From Angustibacter luteus (GTDB lineage Bacteria; Actinomycetota; Actinomycetes; Actinomycetales; Angustibacteraceae): a stretch of DNA of 64,000 bases. Under the pieces are notes generated by a model. The model did not search any database. It was not told where the DNA came from and worked only from the letters and a program-made list of their open reading frames with translations. Below, piece by piece: positions 7,721 to 18,058 of the stretch; within the stretch, counting starts at the first letter, position 1; each line of letters opens with the position of its first letter. Made by a program: the position numbers and the translations under genes. The stretch is taken from contig NZ_BAABFP010000005.1 of assembly GCF_039541115.1 (NCBI RefSeq), forward strand, positions 790,447 through 854,446, read 5' to 3'.

Positions 7721-8325
7721 GAGGCCGCCCCGGCGTCGGGTTCGGCCCGCAGCAGGGCCTGGTAGTCCTCCCAGGTGTCGACGTCGACCGGTACCGGGCC
7801 GGGCACGGGCACCTCGCGCACGTCGTAGCGGCCGGAGTGCAGCAGCCGCCAGACTCCCTTGTCTCCGTGCAGGTCGGTGAGGTCGCCGAACACCGTGCGC
7901 GCGAACCACATGGGGTGCCCCCAGCCGTCGTCGTACCGGCAGACTGCCACGTCGGGGAGGGTGCTGTCGCCGGCCGCACCGAGCAGGTCGGCGACGGATG
8001 ACGGCTGGACGCCGGGCTGGTCACCGAGCATCAGCACGAGCCCGTCCGAGGCGGCCTCGACCACGACCAGGCTGGAGGCGATCGACGAGCTGCAGCCCGC
8101 GCCGTGGGCCTCGTTGCGGACGACCACCGCGTCGCTCAGGTCCACCTCGGCGCGCACCTGGTCGTAGCTGCCGCCCAGGACGACGACCAGCTGGTCGAAC
8201 CCGCAGGACCGGGCGGTGGTCAGCGCCGACTCCAGCAGCGGCGCACCGCGGTAGGGCAGGAGCTGCTTGGGCTGCCCCAGCCGGGTCGACGAGCCGGCGG
8301 CCAGCACGAGGCCGGTGACCTGCAC
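7717..8325 (-). CDS. MobA/MocA-like molybdenum cofactor nucleotidyltransferase
   Basis: A 202-residue NTP-transferase of the MobA/GlmU-N fold. The signature loop is LAAGSSTRLGQPKQLLPY (residues 8-25), followed by LMLGDQPGV (about 98-106), which holds the metal-binding Asp, and GHPMWFAR (about 134-141). MocA-type members join CMP to molybdopterin to give the cytosine dinucleotide that xanthine-oxidase-family enzymes such as CoxL use, which fits its place between the XdhC/CoxF and coxD genes. It lies three bases after the XdhC stop and overlaps coxD by four bases. Confidence 0.85.
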   Translation of the reverse strand: MQVTGLVLAAGSSTRLGQPKQLLPYRGAPLLESALTTARSCGFDQLVVVLGGSYDQVRAEVDLSDAVVVRNEAHGAGCSSSIASSLVVVEAASDGLVLMLGDQPGVQPSSVADLLGAAGDSTLPDVAVCRYDDGWGHPMWFARTVFGDLTDLHGDKGVWRLLHSGRYDVREVPVPGPVPVDVDTWEDYQALLRAEPDAGAAS

Positions 8326-8328
8326 CGG

Positions 8329-9225
8329 TCAGGGCCTGACCTGGGCGGAGTACCGGTCCCGGCATCCGGTGGCGCAGAAGTAGTGGTCCCCGTCGCCGTC
8401 GTGCAGGTGGATGGCGTCGGCCCCGACCACGACGGTCATCCCGCACACCGGGTCGATGGCGACGTCGGCGACGGGGGCGGGGATCGGGTCGGCGGCGCCC
8501 ACACCGTCCACCCGGACCGCGCGGACCACGTCGGCCAGGATCGACAGCGCGATCTCCTCGGCGGTGCGCGCCCCGATGTCCAGCCCGACCGGGGTCCGGA
8601 CCCGGGCGCGCTCGGCGTCGGACAGCCCCATCTCGTCGAGGACCGCTGCCCCCCGGCGCCGGCTGGCCACCAGCCCGATGAAGGGCACGCCGCCGTCGAG
8701 CGCCGAGCGGATCGCCTCGACCTCACCACTGCCATGCGAGGCGACGACGACCGCCGTCGCCCCTGGGGTAGAGGTGGTGGAGGCGCCGGTCGGCGCCGTT
8801 CGGCCGACGAAGCCGAGCTGCGCGGTCAGCGCCAACAGCGCCGTGGTGATCGGGGTGTCCCCCACCACGCAGACCAGGGGCGCGGGCAGCTGCGGCTCCA
8901 GGAAGATCTCGAGCGCGCCGCCGGACAGGCACGGGTTCACCACCACCCGGGCGCTCGGCGAGTCCGGGAAGTGCTCGGCGTCGTCGGGCAGGACGCGCAG
9001 CAGCACGGGGTCGCCGTCCGCCAGCGCCTGCAGGGCCGCGGTGCGCACCGAGCCCTGGGCGCAGTGCCCGCCGACGAACCCCTCGATGGTGCCGTCCGCG
9101 TGGACGACCGCGTCGTCCCCGGGGCGGGCCGACGTCGGCTCCTGGGCGCGCACGACGGTCGCGTGCACGAACGGCACCCGCGCCGAGGTGAGCTCGGCGA
9201 CACGAGCGCTCATCCGATGCGTCAC
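8329..9225 (-). CDS. coxF: XdhC/CoxF-family maturation protein with C-terminal YHS-like domain
   Basis: A 298-residue protein. The N-terminal XdhC_CoxI domain (about 1-90) has GFVGGHCAQG; a Rossmann-like XdhC_C domain (about 105-240) has VVASHGSGEVEAI, FIGLVASRRR and VGLDIGARTAEEIALSI. XdhC proteins bind and sulfurate molybdenum cofactor before insertion into xanthine-oxidase-type enzymes. The last 45 residues form a YHS-like metal-binding tail: DPVCGM (about 252-257) and HYFCATGCRDRY (about 281-292). A GTG at 9225 gives the longest frame; an ATG at 9213 is an alternative. It sits six bases after coxL. Confidence 0.85.
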   Translation of the reverse strand: MTHRMSARVAELTSARVPFVHATVVRAQEPTSARPGDDAVVHADGTIEGFVGGHCAQGSVRTAALQALADGDPVLLRVLPDDAEHFPDSPSARVVVNPCLSGGALEIFLEPQLPAPLVCVVGDTPITTALLALTAQLGFVGRTAPTGASTTSTPGATAVVVASHGSGEVEAIRSALDGGVPFIGLVASRRRGAAVLDEMGLSDAERARVRTPVGLDIGARTAEEIALSILADVVRAVRVDGVGAADPIPAPVADVAIDPVCGMTVVVGADAIHLHDGDGDHYFCATGCRDRYSAQVRP

Positions 9226-9231
9226 GTCACC

Positions 9232-11621
<2,390 letters not shown>

Positions 11622-11625
<4 letters not shown>

Positions 11626-12209
11626 GACTCGCTCCCGGCGCCGACGGTCTGCGGGGTCTCGCTGCCACCGGAGGGGTCGGCCTCTTCCAGGACCCGTTCG
11701 ACGACCTCGTCGCCGGTGAGGGCGCCGGAGGCGGCGGCAGCCGCTGCGGCTCGTTCGTGGTCGGCGGCCCAGTGGATGGAGCGCACGATGGTCGCGTAGC
11801 CGGTGCAGCGGCAGATCTGACCGGAGATGGCCTCGCGGATCTCGCCGTCGGTGGGGTCGGGGTTGCGGTCGAGCAGGGCGCGGGCGGTCATCATCATGCC
11901 GGGGGTGCAGAAGCCGCACTGCAGTCCGTGGCAGTTCATGAAGCCCTGCTGCACCGGGTCCAGCTCGGTGCCCTTCTCGAGCCCCTCGACGGTGCGGACC
12001 TCGTGTCCGCCGGCCATCGCGGCCAGCACGGTGCAGGACTTGACCGGCTCGTCGTCCAGCCAGACGACGCAGGTGCCGCAGTTGCTGGTGTCGCAGCCCC
12101 AGTGGGTGCCGGTCAGGCCGAGGTGGTCGCGCAGGTAGTGCACGAGGAGCAGGCGCCCCTCGATCTCGCTGGTGACCTCGTCGCCGTTGACGCTCATCGT
12201 GACCTGCAT
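11622..12209 (-). CDS. coxS: carbon monoxide dehydrogenase, small 2Fe-2S subunit
   Basis: A 195-residue subunit with two [2Fe-2S] clusters. The plant-ferredoxin-type site uses Cys39, Cys44, Cys47 and Cys59; the second, all-helical site uses Cys98, Cys101, Cys133 and Cys135 (CGFC and CRC). It relays electrons from the CoxL molybdenum centre to the CoxM flavin. It is longer than usual: about 40 extra residues at the C-terminus are rich in Ala, Glu and Ser with no recognisable domain. The start lies two bases after the coxM stop and the stop overlaps coxL by GTGA. Confidence 0.95.
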
Positions 12210-12211
12210 GC

Positions 12212-13090
12212 TCAGGACTCCTCACCGGTGGCGCGGGCGACGGCGCGGCGCAGGGCCCGTCGGGTCAGCTCGTCGGCGAGATGACGCTTGTACTCGACGC
12301 TGCCGCGTCCGTCCGCCGTCGGCCGGCAGCTCTGCGCGGCGATGGCACCGGCGCTGGCGTAGGCCTCCTCGCTGGGGACCTGGCCGCGCAGGGCCTGCGA
12401 GACGGCTGCGATGCCGGTGGTGTTGGGCCCGACGGCGGCCAGTCCGACCCGGGCGTCGCTGATCACGCCGCCGTCCAGCCAGACGGCCGCGCCGGCGGAG
12501 ACCACGGCCCAGTCCCCGGCCCGGCGCTCGACCTTCTCGTAGGCGCTGGAGCCGCCCGGGCGGATCGGTAGCCGGACCTCGACGAGCATCTCGTCGTCCG
12601 CCACGGCGGTCTCGTAGGGGCCGCGGTGGAACTCGTCCATCGTGACCACCCGCTCCCCGGAGCTGCTGCGGATCACGCACTCGGCGGCCAGCGTGGTGCA
12701 GACCGCCGACAGGTCCTCGGACGGGTCCGCCTGGCACAGCGAGCCACCGAGCGTCCCGCGGTTGCGGACGATCGGGTCGGCGATCACCCGCTCCGCGTCG
12801 CGGACGATCGGGAAGTGCGCCGCGAGGTCGTCCGACTCGAGGAGCTCGCGGTGCCGGGCCATCGCACCGATCCTGATCCGGGTCGGCTCGACCGTGATGT
12901 AGCCGAGCTCGTCGTGCAGGTCGTTGATGTCGATCAGGTACTCGAGGTTGGCCAGCCGCAGCTTCATCATCGGCAGCAGGCTGTGCCCACCGGCGACGAG
13001 CCGGGATCCGCTGCCGAGCCGTTCCAGCAGTCCGATCGCGTGGTCGACGCTGGTGGCGCGCTCGTAGTCGAAGGGGGCGGGAACCTGCAT
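12212..13090 (-). CDS. coxM: carbon monoxide dehydrogenase, FAD-binding medium subunit
   Basis: A 292-residue FAD-binding PCMH-type subunit. The two flavin-binding motifs are AGGHSLLPMMK (about 33-43) and RNRGTLGGSLCQADP (about 108-122). It accepts electrons from CoxS and passes them to the quinone pool. It is the first gene of the cox operon. GAGGAG stands seven bases before the ATG. The order M-S-L is that of form I CO dehydrogenase operons (form II is usually S-L-M). A 44-base inverted repeat 74 bases upstream is the likely control site. Confidence 0.95.
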   Translation of the reverse strand: MQVPAPFDYERATSVDHAIGLLERLGSGSRLVAGGHSLLPMMKLRLANLEYLIDINDLHDELGYITVEPTRIRIGAMARHRELLESDDLAAHFPIVRDAERVIADPIVRNRGTLGGSLCQADPSEDLSAVCTTLAAECVIRSSSGERVVTMDEFHRGPYETAVADDEMLVEVRLPIRPGGSSAYEKVERRAGDWAVVSAGAAVWLDGGVISDARVGLAAVGPNTTGIAAVSQALRGQVPSEEAYASAGAIAAQSCRPTADGRGSVEYKRHLADELTRRALRRAVARATGEES

Positions 13091-13163
13091 GGCGGTGCTC
13101 CTCGCTGCCGGAGGGCGTCATCGACCTCGACGTGGCCGAAGTATGCGCCCCTACCCGACTCCG

Positions 13164-13207
13164 CTGTCAACGGTCACCTAAGCGATTACTTAGGTGGCCG
13201 TTGACAG
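13164..13207. promoter_or_regulatory. 44-base inverted repeat between coxM and a divergent membrane-protein gene
   Basis: Two 19-base arms (13164-13182 and 13189-13207) are complementary at 18 of 19 positions, with a six-base centre CGATTA. The inner part reads ACCTAAG...CTTAGGT. Each outer arm contains TTGACA reading outward, so one palindrome may hold both -35 boxes of a divergent promoter pair. On the minus strand CATACT follows after 19 bases, ahead of coxM. I infer an operator; a transcribed hairpin is possible. Confidence 0.65.
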
Positions 13208-13261
13208 TCGGTCCTGAGGGGCCGACGCTGCCGGTCCGTACGTGCAGGCGAAGGAGCCGTC

Positions 13262-13882
13262 GTGGCGGGACCGAGGTGGCTGGATGCGGTGCTCGCTGCC
13301 GTGATGGTCTTGTCCGCCCTGGTGCACGGTGGACGGCTGCTGCGCGCGTCCCGCACGCGGGAGACGGCGCCGGCGCGCATGGACGTCGACGTCGCGCACG
13401 TGGCGATGAGCACCGCGATGGCGACCATGCTGACGGTCGGGCTGGGCGCCGGCGCGTCGCTCGTGTGCGCTGCCGCCTTCGTCCCGTTGACCTGCTACTT
13501 CGTGGCGCGGGCGAGCCAGTCGCTGACCGCGCCACAGGCCGCGGCGCGCTCGCGCCTGGCCGGTGCCGCGGCGCCCGTGCGGCACGCGACCGGCGGGTTC
13601 GCGATGGTCTTCATGCTGGTGACGGGCGCCGGCCTGGCGGTCACGGCGGGGTCTGTGCCCTCCGGCCACGTGCACACCGCCCTCGCGGCGTCGACGTCCC
13701 TGACGTCCGCCGGTCCGGTTGCGAGCTCGTCGACGCCCGGCCCGGTGAGCGTCGTCCTGGTCGGTCTGCTGCTGGGGACGGCGCTGTGGCAGCTCGCCGG
13801 AGCCCGCCGGCCCTCGCTGCGGGAGGGCTGCCAGGTGACGATGGGCCTCACCATGGCCTACATGCTGGTGGTCATGGCCTGA
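13262..13882 (+). CDS. integral membrane protein, DUF5134-like
   Basis: A 206-residue membrane protein with about five hydrophobic helices. The arrangement (a His-containing first helix, then DVDVAHVAMSTAMATMLT around residues 41-58, a helix with ATGGFAMVFMLVTGAG, and a final GLTMAYMLVVM) resembles actinobacterial DUF5134 proteins of unknown function. A variable Ser/Thr/Pro-rich loop lies near 140-160. GTG start with AAGGAG five bases before it. It is divergent from coxM and shares the 44-base inverted repeat, so it may be co-regulated with CO dehydrogenase. The family name is a moderate-confidence guess. Confidence 0.65.
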   Translation: MAGPRWLDAVLAAVMVLSALVHGGRLLRASRTRETAPARMDVDVAHVAMSTAMATMLTVGLGAGASLVCAAAFVPLTCYFVARASQSLTAPQAAARSRLAGAAAPVRHATGGFAMVFMLVTGAGLAVTAGSVPSGHVHTALAASTSLTSAGPVASSSTPGPVSVVLVGLLLGTALWQLAGARRPSLREGCQVTMGLTMAYMLVVMA

Positions 13883-13900
13883 CGCTGTGGAGCCACTGGG

Positions 13901-13906
13901 TAGCGT
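13901..13906 (+). promoter_or_regulatory. -10 element (TAGCGT) of a leaderless promoter
   Basis: TAGCGT, then GGCGGC, then the ATG of the NAD(P)H-binding protein gene: a six-base gap and no Shine-Dalgarno sequence. Confidence 0.55.
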
Positions 13907-13912
13907 GGCGGC

Positions 13913-14581
13913 ATGCGCATCGCCATCGCGGGAGCCCACGGTCAGATCGGTCTTCGACTCGGCAGCCTGCTGGCCGGCCGTGGCGACCTGGTGGTCGGGC
14001 TGCACCGCAAGCCGGAGCAGGAGCAGGCCCTGCGGGCCGCGGGGGTGAGTCCGTCCCTGCTGGACCTCGAGGCGACGACGGTGGACGAGCTGGGCGATGC
14101 GATCGACGGGTGCGACGCCGTGGTCTTCGCCGCCGGCGCCGGGCCGGGCAGCGGTCTGGCGCGCAAGGACACGGTCGACCGGGCGGCGGCGCTGCTGCTG
14201 GCGGACGCGGCCGAGCGGGCAGGCGTGCGCCGGTACGTCCTGGTGTCGTCCACGGGGGTTGACCGGGTCCGGGACGGCGCCACGCCCGACGGGATGGACG
14301 ACGTGTTCGTCGCCTACCTGCGGGCCAAGCTGGCCGCGGAGGACGACGTGCGCGGGCGTGACCTCGACTGGACCGTCCTGCGTCCCGGCCGGCTCACCGA
14401 CGAGCCAGGGACCGGGTCGGTGACGCTGTCGGACGCGGTGCAGTACGGCGACGTCCCCCGCGACGACGTCGCCGCGGTGGTCGTGGCGCTGCTTGACGAG
14501 CCGCGGTCCGCGGGACTGGTGCTTGAGCTGGTCCGCGGTGACGTGCCGATCCGGCAGGCGGTCGCGGACGCCGTCCGCTGA
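13913..14581 (+). CDS. NAD(P)H-binding SDR-like protein
   Basis: A 222-residue atypical short-chain dehydrogenase with the N-terminal dinucleotide motif GAHGQIGLRL (about 6-15), CDAVVFAAGAG near 65-75 and YVLVSSTGVDR near 104-114. The family (NAD(P)H-binding, PF13460) includes flavin-reductase-like and regulatory proteins such as yeast YMR090W homologues; the reaction is usually unknown. The C-terminal part has DWTVLRPGRLTDEPGTG, characteristic of the group. A TAGCGT hexamer six bases upstream of the ATG implies a leaderless transcript. It stands alone after the DUF5134-like gene. Confidence 0.82.
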   Translation: MRIAIAGAHGQIGLRLGSLLAGRGDLVVGLHRKPEQEQALRAAGVSPSLLDLEATTVDELGDAIDGCDAVVFAAGAGPGSGLARKDTVDRAAALLLADAAERAGVRRYVLVSSTGVDRVRDGATPDGMDDVFVAYLRAKLAAEDDVRGRDLDWTVLRPGRLTDEPGTGSVTLSDAVQYGDVPRDDVAAVVVALLDEPRSAGLVLELVRGDVPIRQAVADAVR

Positions 14582-14584
14582 CGA

Positions 14585-15004
14585 TCAGGAGGCAGCCGCC
14601 TCCGGGACGCCGTGGTCGGCCACCCAGGCCCAGACCAGCAACGCCTCGGCCCTCCTCGAGCGACCCTCGTCGCCCGCGGTGCCACCCCGGCACGCGCAGC
14701 GGCCCTCGAGGTGGGCCAGCGACCCGACCTGCTGGCGCAGTGCGCACTCCCGGTGCTCGTAGTGCAGCTCGGCGCCGGAGGCCGTCAGGACCGGGATCGC
14801 GGTACCGCTGTCGCCGGCGACGAAGGCCTCGCCGCACCCCAGGCACTCCTGCCCGACGGGGACGTCGATCTGCAGCGCAGTGAGCAGCTGCCCCTCGTCG
14901 TCGTAGCAGTCGGCCGACCTCCACGGATCACCGAACCAGCCGTGCAGCTCCTTCCTTATCGCCAGATCGTCACCTGCAGTCTCCATCGCGGTGTCATGGC
15001 TCAT
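14585..15004 (-). CDS. hypothetical protein with Cys/His metal-site pattern
   Basis: About 139 residues, not recognised. The middle part has CLGCGEAF (Cys-x2-Cys) followed by YEHREC, and near the C-terminus CACRG, which together look like a zinc-binding knuckle. The N-terminus is acidic and contains IRKELHGWFGDPWRS. Similar small proteins occur as single genes in actinobacteria. I chose the ATG at 15004; 14986 is another in-frame possibility, and longer in-frame starts (to 15094) would run into the promoter of the next gene. It is convergent with the SDR-like gene (three-base gap). Confidence 0.6.
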   Translation of the reverse strand: MSHDTAMETAGDDLAIRKELHGWFGDPWRSADCYDDEGQLLTALQIDVPVGQECLGCGEAFVAGDSGTAIPVLTASGAELHYEHRECALRQQVGSLAHLEGRCACRGGTAGDEGRSRRAEALLVWAWVADHGVPEAAAS

Positions 15005-15080
15005 ACCCGTCGATGCTGCCACCGTGCACGACCCCTGACCAGAGGGCAGCACCACGTAACGTGGGAGCCGGGAGGAACTC

Positions 15081-15659
15081 ATGGCCAAGCTCATCTACTC
15101 GGCGATCGCCTCGCTGGACGGCTACGTGGCGGATGCCGACGGCGGCTTCGACTGGGCCGCCCCCGACGAGGAGGTGCACCGGTTCGTCAACGACCTCGAG
15201 CGGCCGATCGGCACCTACCTGTACGGCCGTCGGATGTACGACGTGATGGCGGTCTGGGACAACGACCCGTTCCTAGCGGGGCAGCCGGAGGTCATCCTCG
15301 ACTACGCACGGATCTGGCGAGCCGCGGACAAGGTGGTCTTCTCCCGCACCCTCGACGGCGTGACGGGCTCGCGGATCCGGATAGAACGCGACTTCGACCC
15401 GGCCGCCGTCCGCCGACTGAAGGAGTCCGCCACGGCCGACCTCAGCATCGGTGGTCCGGAGCTCGCCGGCCAGGCGCTCGGCGCCGGGCTGGTGGACGAG
15501 GTGCACCTGATCCTGTGCCCGGTCCTGGTCGGCGGCGGGAACGCCGCTCTGCCGGCTGACGTCCGACTGCCGCTGAGGCTGGTGTCATCCCAGCGGTTCG
15601 GCAGCGGCGTCGTCCACCTGCACTACGAGGTCGTGGCCGGTGGAGCCGGTCCGTCCTGA
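15081..15659 (+). CDS. dihydrofolate-reductase-family protein (RibD C-terminal type)
   Basis: A 192-residue protein of the RibD_C/DHFR-like fold. The start MAKLIYSAIASLDGYVAD is the family signature; other marks are TYLYGRRMYDVM (about 51-62), VVFSRTL (about 86-92), LSIGGPELAGQAL (about 120-132) and VLVGGGNAAL (about 147-156). Members reduce pterin- or flavin-precursor-like substrates with NADPH; the genuine substrate of stand-alone copies is generally unknown. GGGAGGA precedes the ATG. Its 3' end overlaps the convergent membrane-protein gene by 37 bases. Confidence 0.85.
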   Translation: MAKLIYSAIASLDGYVADADGGFDWAAPDEEVHRFVNDLERPIGTYLYGRRMYDVMAVWDNDPFLAGQPEVILDYARIWRAADKVVFSRTLDGVTGSRIRIERDFDPAAVRRLKESATADLSIGGPELAGQALGAGLVDEVHLILCPVLVGGGNAALPADVRLPLRLVSSQRFGSGVVHLHYEVVAGGAGPS

Positions 15660-15979
15660 GTCGCACCGTCCTTGCGGCTGAACACGAAGGCGATGAAGGC
15701 CAGGGCCGTCGCGGGCAGCAGCAGGATCCCGATCGAGAGCAGGCCGAGCAGCATGCACAGGGTGAACAGGATGGCGGCGACGAGGATCATCCAGCTCCGG
15801 CCGGTCATCGCCCCGCCGACGCTGAGCGCGCACGCGATGACCACCGCGGCGGCGTAGCCCCACGCCACGCCGACGTCGTCCTGCTGGGAGAGCACGAGGC
15901 CGTAGACCACGAGGAAGAGCACGCCGAACACCGCGGCGACCACGGCCGGCCTCCCGGCGCGGGCGGAGGTCGGGTTCAA
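15623..15979 (-). CDS. small integral membrane protein with TTG start
   Basis: A 118-residue protein with about four predicted membrane helices (VVAAVFGVLFLVVYGLVL, then a helix rich in Ala/Val, then WMILVAAILFTLCMLLGL and a Leu-rich final helix) ending in a short charged tail. No family is recognised with confidence. The start is TTG, chosen because it lies in a four-base TTGA overlap with the stop of the holin-like gene, the same coupling style used elsewhere in the window. The two form a membrane-protein operon. The last 37 bases overlap the convergent DHFR-like gene. Confidence 0.65.
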   Translation of the reverse strand: MNPTSARAGRPAVVAAVFGVLFLVVYGLVLSQQDDVGVAWGYAAAVVIACALSVGGAMTGRSWMILVAAILFTLCMLLGLLSIGILLLPATALAFIAFVFSRKDGATQDGPAPPATTS

Positions 15980-16371
15980 GCGCGACGCTCCCCGACGGCC
16001 TTCTTGACCAGGAAGAAGGGCAGCACGAACGCGGCGATGGCACCCGCGAGCCAGATGATCAACGCGGCCAGGATCCAGGTCGTGAGGCCGTCGATCGTGA
16101 TGCCGTCCGAGATCAGCACCGTGACGATCAGCGCGACGAGCGTCGAGACGATGCCGACGCCACCACTGAAGGCAGAAGCGTTCTTCTGCACCATGTTGGT
16201 CATCATGGGCGACAGGATCGCCTGGACGAGAGCGAAGATCACGGCCACCAGGATGTAGTCCCGCGCGTCCACGGTCAGGTCGGTCAGCAGCAGGTTGGCC
16301 ACGATGATGCCGATCAGGGCCGACAGGAAGTACACCAGGATGCGGATCAGGAATCGGATCACACGGGTCAC
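15976..16371 (-). CDS. phage-holin-4 family membrane protein
   Basis: A 131-residue protein with four hydrophobic helices: IRFLIRILVYFLSALIGIIV, a segment at about 40-60 with VAVIFALVQAILSPMM, a Gly/Ser-rich turn, and WILAALIIWLAGAIAAFVL. This matches the chromosomal phage_holin_4_2 family (YvlD-like), which is widespread outside phages and of uncertain role in the envelope. The GTG at 16371 is the first start outside the upstream gene; a second GTG nine bases in is possible. Coupled to the downstream membrane protein by a TTGA overlap. Confidence 0.75.
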   Translation of the reverse strand: MTRVIRFLIRILVYFLSALIGIIVANLLLTDLTVDARDYILVAVIFALVQAILSPMMTNMVQKNASAFSGGVGIVSTLVALIVTVLISDGITIDGLTTWILAALIIWLAGAIAAFVLPFFLVKKAVGERRA

Positions 16372-16416
16372 GGTAGTCCCGTTGATCACCGACGTCGATA
16401 GCGACAGGCTGGGGCG

Positions 16417-16767
16417 ATGGGCAAACCACCAGAGGACGTCGACGCGTACCTCGAGACGTTCCCCGACGACGTCCGGGATGTCCTCGGGCGGATCCGCCGG
16501 ACCGCGCACGACGCGGTGCCAGGGGCGACCGAGAAGATCAGCTACGGCATACCGACGCTGGTCCTGGACGGGCGCAGCCTCGTGCACTTCGCCGGCTGGA
16601 AGCAGCACGTCAGCCTCTACCCCGCGCCCGACGATCACGCTCTGGCGCAACGGATCGAGCCGTACCACAACGGCAAGGGCACGCTGCGCTTCCCGCTGGA
16701 CCGACCGGTCCCCTACGACCTCGTGGCGGACGTGGTGCGCGCGCTGGCCGCGTCCCGGGCGGACTAG
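16417..16767 (+). CDS. DUF1801/YdhG-family protein (iron-chaperone-like)
   Basis: A 116-residue single-domain protein. The start has VDAYLETFPDDVRDVLGRIR, then EKISYGIPTLVLDG (about 39-52), HFAGWKQHVSLYPAP (about 57-71) and GKGTLRFPLDRPVPYDLV (about 87-104), all typical of DUF1801 (YdhG) proteins, which have a frataxin-like fold. Bacillus members have been linked to iron delivery, but a general role is unsettled. The stop codon abuts exactly the stop of the convergent VOC gene (16767/16768). Confidence 0.85.
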   Translation: MGKPPEDVDAYLETFPDDVRDVLGRIRRTAHDAVPGATEKISYGIPTLVLDGRSLVHFAGWKQHVSLYPAPDDHALAQRIEPYHNGKGTLRFPLDRPVPYDLVADVVRALAASRAD

Positions 16768-17187
16768 CTAGCCCTGCGGGCGGCCGGCGATGTTGACCAG
16801 CCAGGCGACCCCGAACCGGTCCGTGCACATCCCGAAGCTGTCACCCCACGGCGCCTGCTCGAGCGGGACGGCGACCGTCCCGCCGGCCGAGAGCCCGTCC
16901 CAGTAGCGGCGCAGCTCGGCGTCGTCGTCCCCGCTGAGCGACACGGAGATCGCCGTGCCCGGGGTGTACTCCATGTGGTTCGGCGTGTCCGCAGCCATCA
17001 GGGTCAGCCCGGCCGGCGTCTCCAGCATCGAGTGCATGACCTTGTCCTGCTCGGCCGGGTCCTCGCTCGCCTGCATCTCGCCGAAGGTGCTCAGCGTGAG
17101 CTCGCCGCCGAGCACGGACTGGTAGAACTCCATGGCCTCACGGGCGTTGTCGCGGAATCCGAGGTACGGGTTCAGACGGTGGCTCAT
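16768..17187 (-). CDS. VOC-family protein (PhnB/3-demethylubiquinone-9 methyltransferase-like)
   Basis: A 139-residue vicinal-oxygen-chelate protein of the PhnB-like subgroup. Marks are LNPYLGFRDNAREAMEFYQS (about 5-24), FGEM near 35, VMHSMLE near 50, LMAADTPN near 63-70 and PWGDSFGMCTDRFGVAWLVN near the C-terminus. The fold pairs beta-alpha-beta modules around a metal, but many PhnB-like proteins lack a known substrate. GGAGGA lies six bases before the ATG. It is convergent with the DUF1801 gene. Confidence 0.88.
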   Translation of the reverse strand: MSHRLNPYLGFRDNAREAMEFYQSVLGGELTLSTFGEMQASEDPAEQDKVMHSMLETPAGLTLMAADTPNHMEYTPGTAISVSLSGDDDAELRRYWDGLSAGGTVAVPLEQAPWGDSFGMCTDRFGVAWLVNIAGRPQG

Positions 17188-17217
17188 GGGCGGTCTCCTC
17201 CGGTCGACGTCGTCTCG

Positions 17218-18036
17218 CTACCTCACATCCTGCCCATCCTGGCTGCCCAGCAGAAGGGCCACGTGGTCCGGCACGTAGCGCAGCTGGTCGCGGGGCGGAC
17301 GCTGGTAGCCCTCCGGCTCAGGACGCTCGGGCAGGTCGATCGGCGCCCCCTGCACGGGCCGGTACGGAATCGTCGAGAGCAGGTGGGCGATCATGTTCAA
17401 CCGTGCACTGCGCTTGTCGTCGCTCTCGACCACGAACCACGGGCTGCGCTCGGTGTCGGTGTGCTCGAACATCTCGTCCTTGGCCCGCGAGTAGTCCTCC
17501 CACCGGGTGATCGACTCGAGGTCCATCGGGGACAGCTTCCACTGCCGCAAGGGGTCCCGCAGCCGGGACTCGAACCGGCGCTGCTGCTCGGTGTCGCTCA
17601 CCGAGAACCAGTACTTGCGCACCAGGATGCCGTCCTCGATCAGCATGTCCTCGAAGGCGGGGCACTGGCGTAGGAACAGGTGGTGCTGGGCAGGCGTGCA
17701 GAACCCCATGACCCGCTCGACCCCGGCCCGGTTGTACCAGGAGCGGTCGAACAGGACGATCTCGCCCGCGGCCGGCAGGTGCTCGACGTACCGCTGGAAG
17801 TACCACTGCGACTTCTCGCGCTCCGTCGGCGCGGGCAGCGCGGCGATGCGCACGACGCGGGGGCTCAGGTACTGCGTGATGCGGGTGATCACGCCACCCT
17901 TCCCCGCTGCGTCGCGACCCTCGAAGACGACCACGACCCGGCTTCCGGTGTCCTTCGCCCACAGCTGCAGCGTGACGAGCTCGGCCTGCAGCCGGGACAG
18001 CTCGGCCTCGTAGACCTTCTTGGTCAGCTTCGTCAT
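17218..18036 (-). CDS. ppk2: polyphosphate kinase 2
   Basis: A 272-residue PPK2 protein of usual length. Walker A is FEGRDAAGKGG (about 38-48), the lid and Walker B region FDRSWYNRAGVERVMGF (about 96-112), followed by RKYWFSVS and RQWKLSPMDLESITRWEDYS. PPK2 moves phosphate between polyphosphate and nucleotides, usually making GTP or ATP from the diphosphate. I chose the ATG at 18036 rather than the in-frame start at 18048 because GGGAGG falls just ahead of it. It stands 22 bases below the IclR gene and may be read through from it. The nucleotide preference cannot be read from the sequence. Confidence 0.93.
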   Translation of the reverse strand: MTKLTKKVYEAELSRLQAELVTLQLWAKDTGSRVVVVFEGRDAAGKGGVITRITQYLSPRVVRIAALPAPTEREKSQWYFQRYVEHLPAAGEIVLFDRSWYNRAGVERVMGFCTPAQHHLFLRQCPAFEDMLIEDGILVRKYWFSVSDTEQQRRFESRLRDPLRQWKLSPMDLESITRWEDYSRAKDEMFEHTDTERSPWFVVESDDKRSARLNMIAHLLSTIPYRPVQGAPIDLPERPEPEGYQRPPRDQLRYVPDHVALLLGSQDGQDVR

Positions 18037-18058
18037 CGGGCCTCCCACCCGTGGGCGT

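Noticed and set aside
15976-16371. Holin-family gene as evidence of a prophage
   Set aside because: This family is common on chromosomes, and no phage structural, integrase or lysis genes are near.
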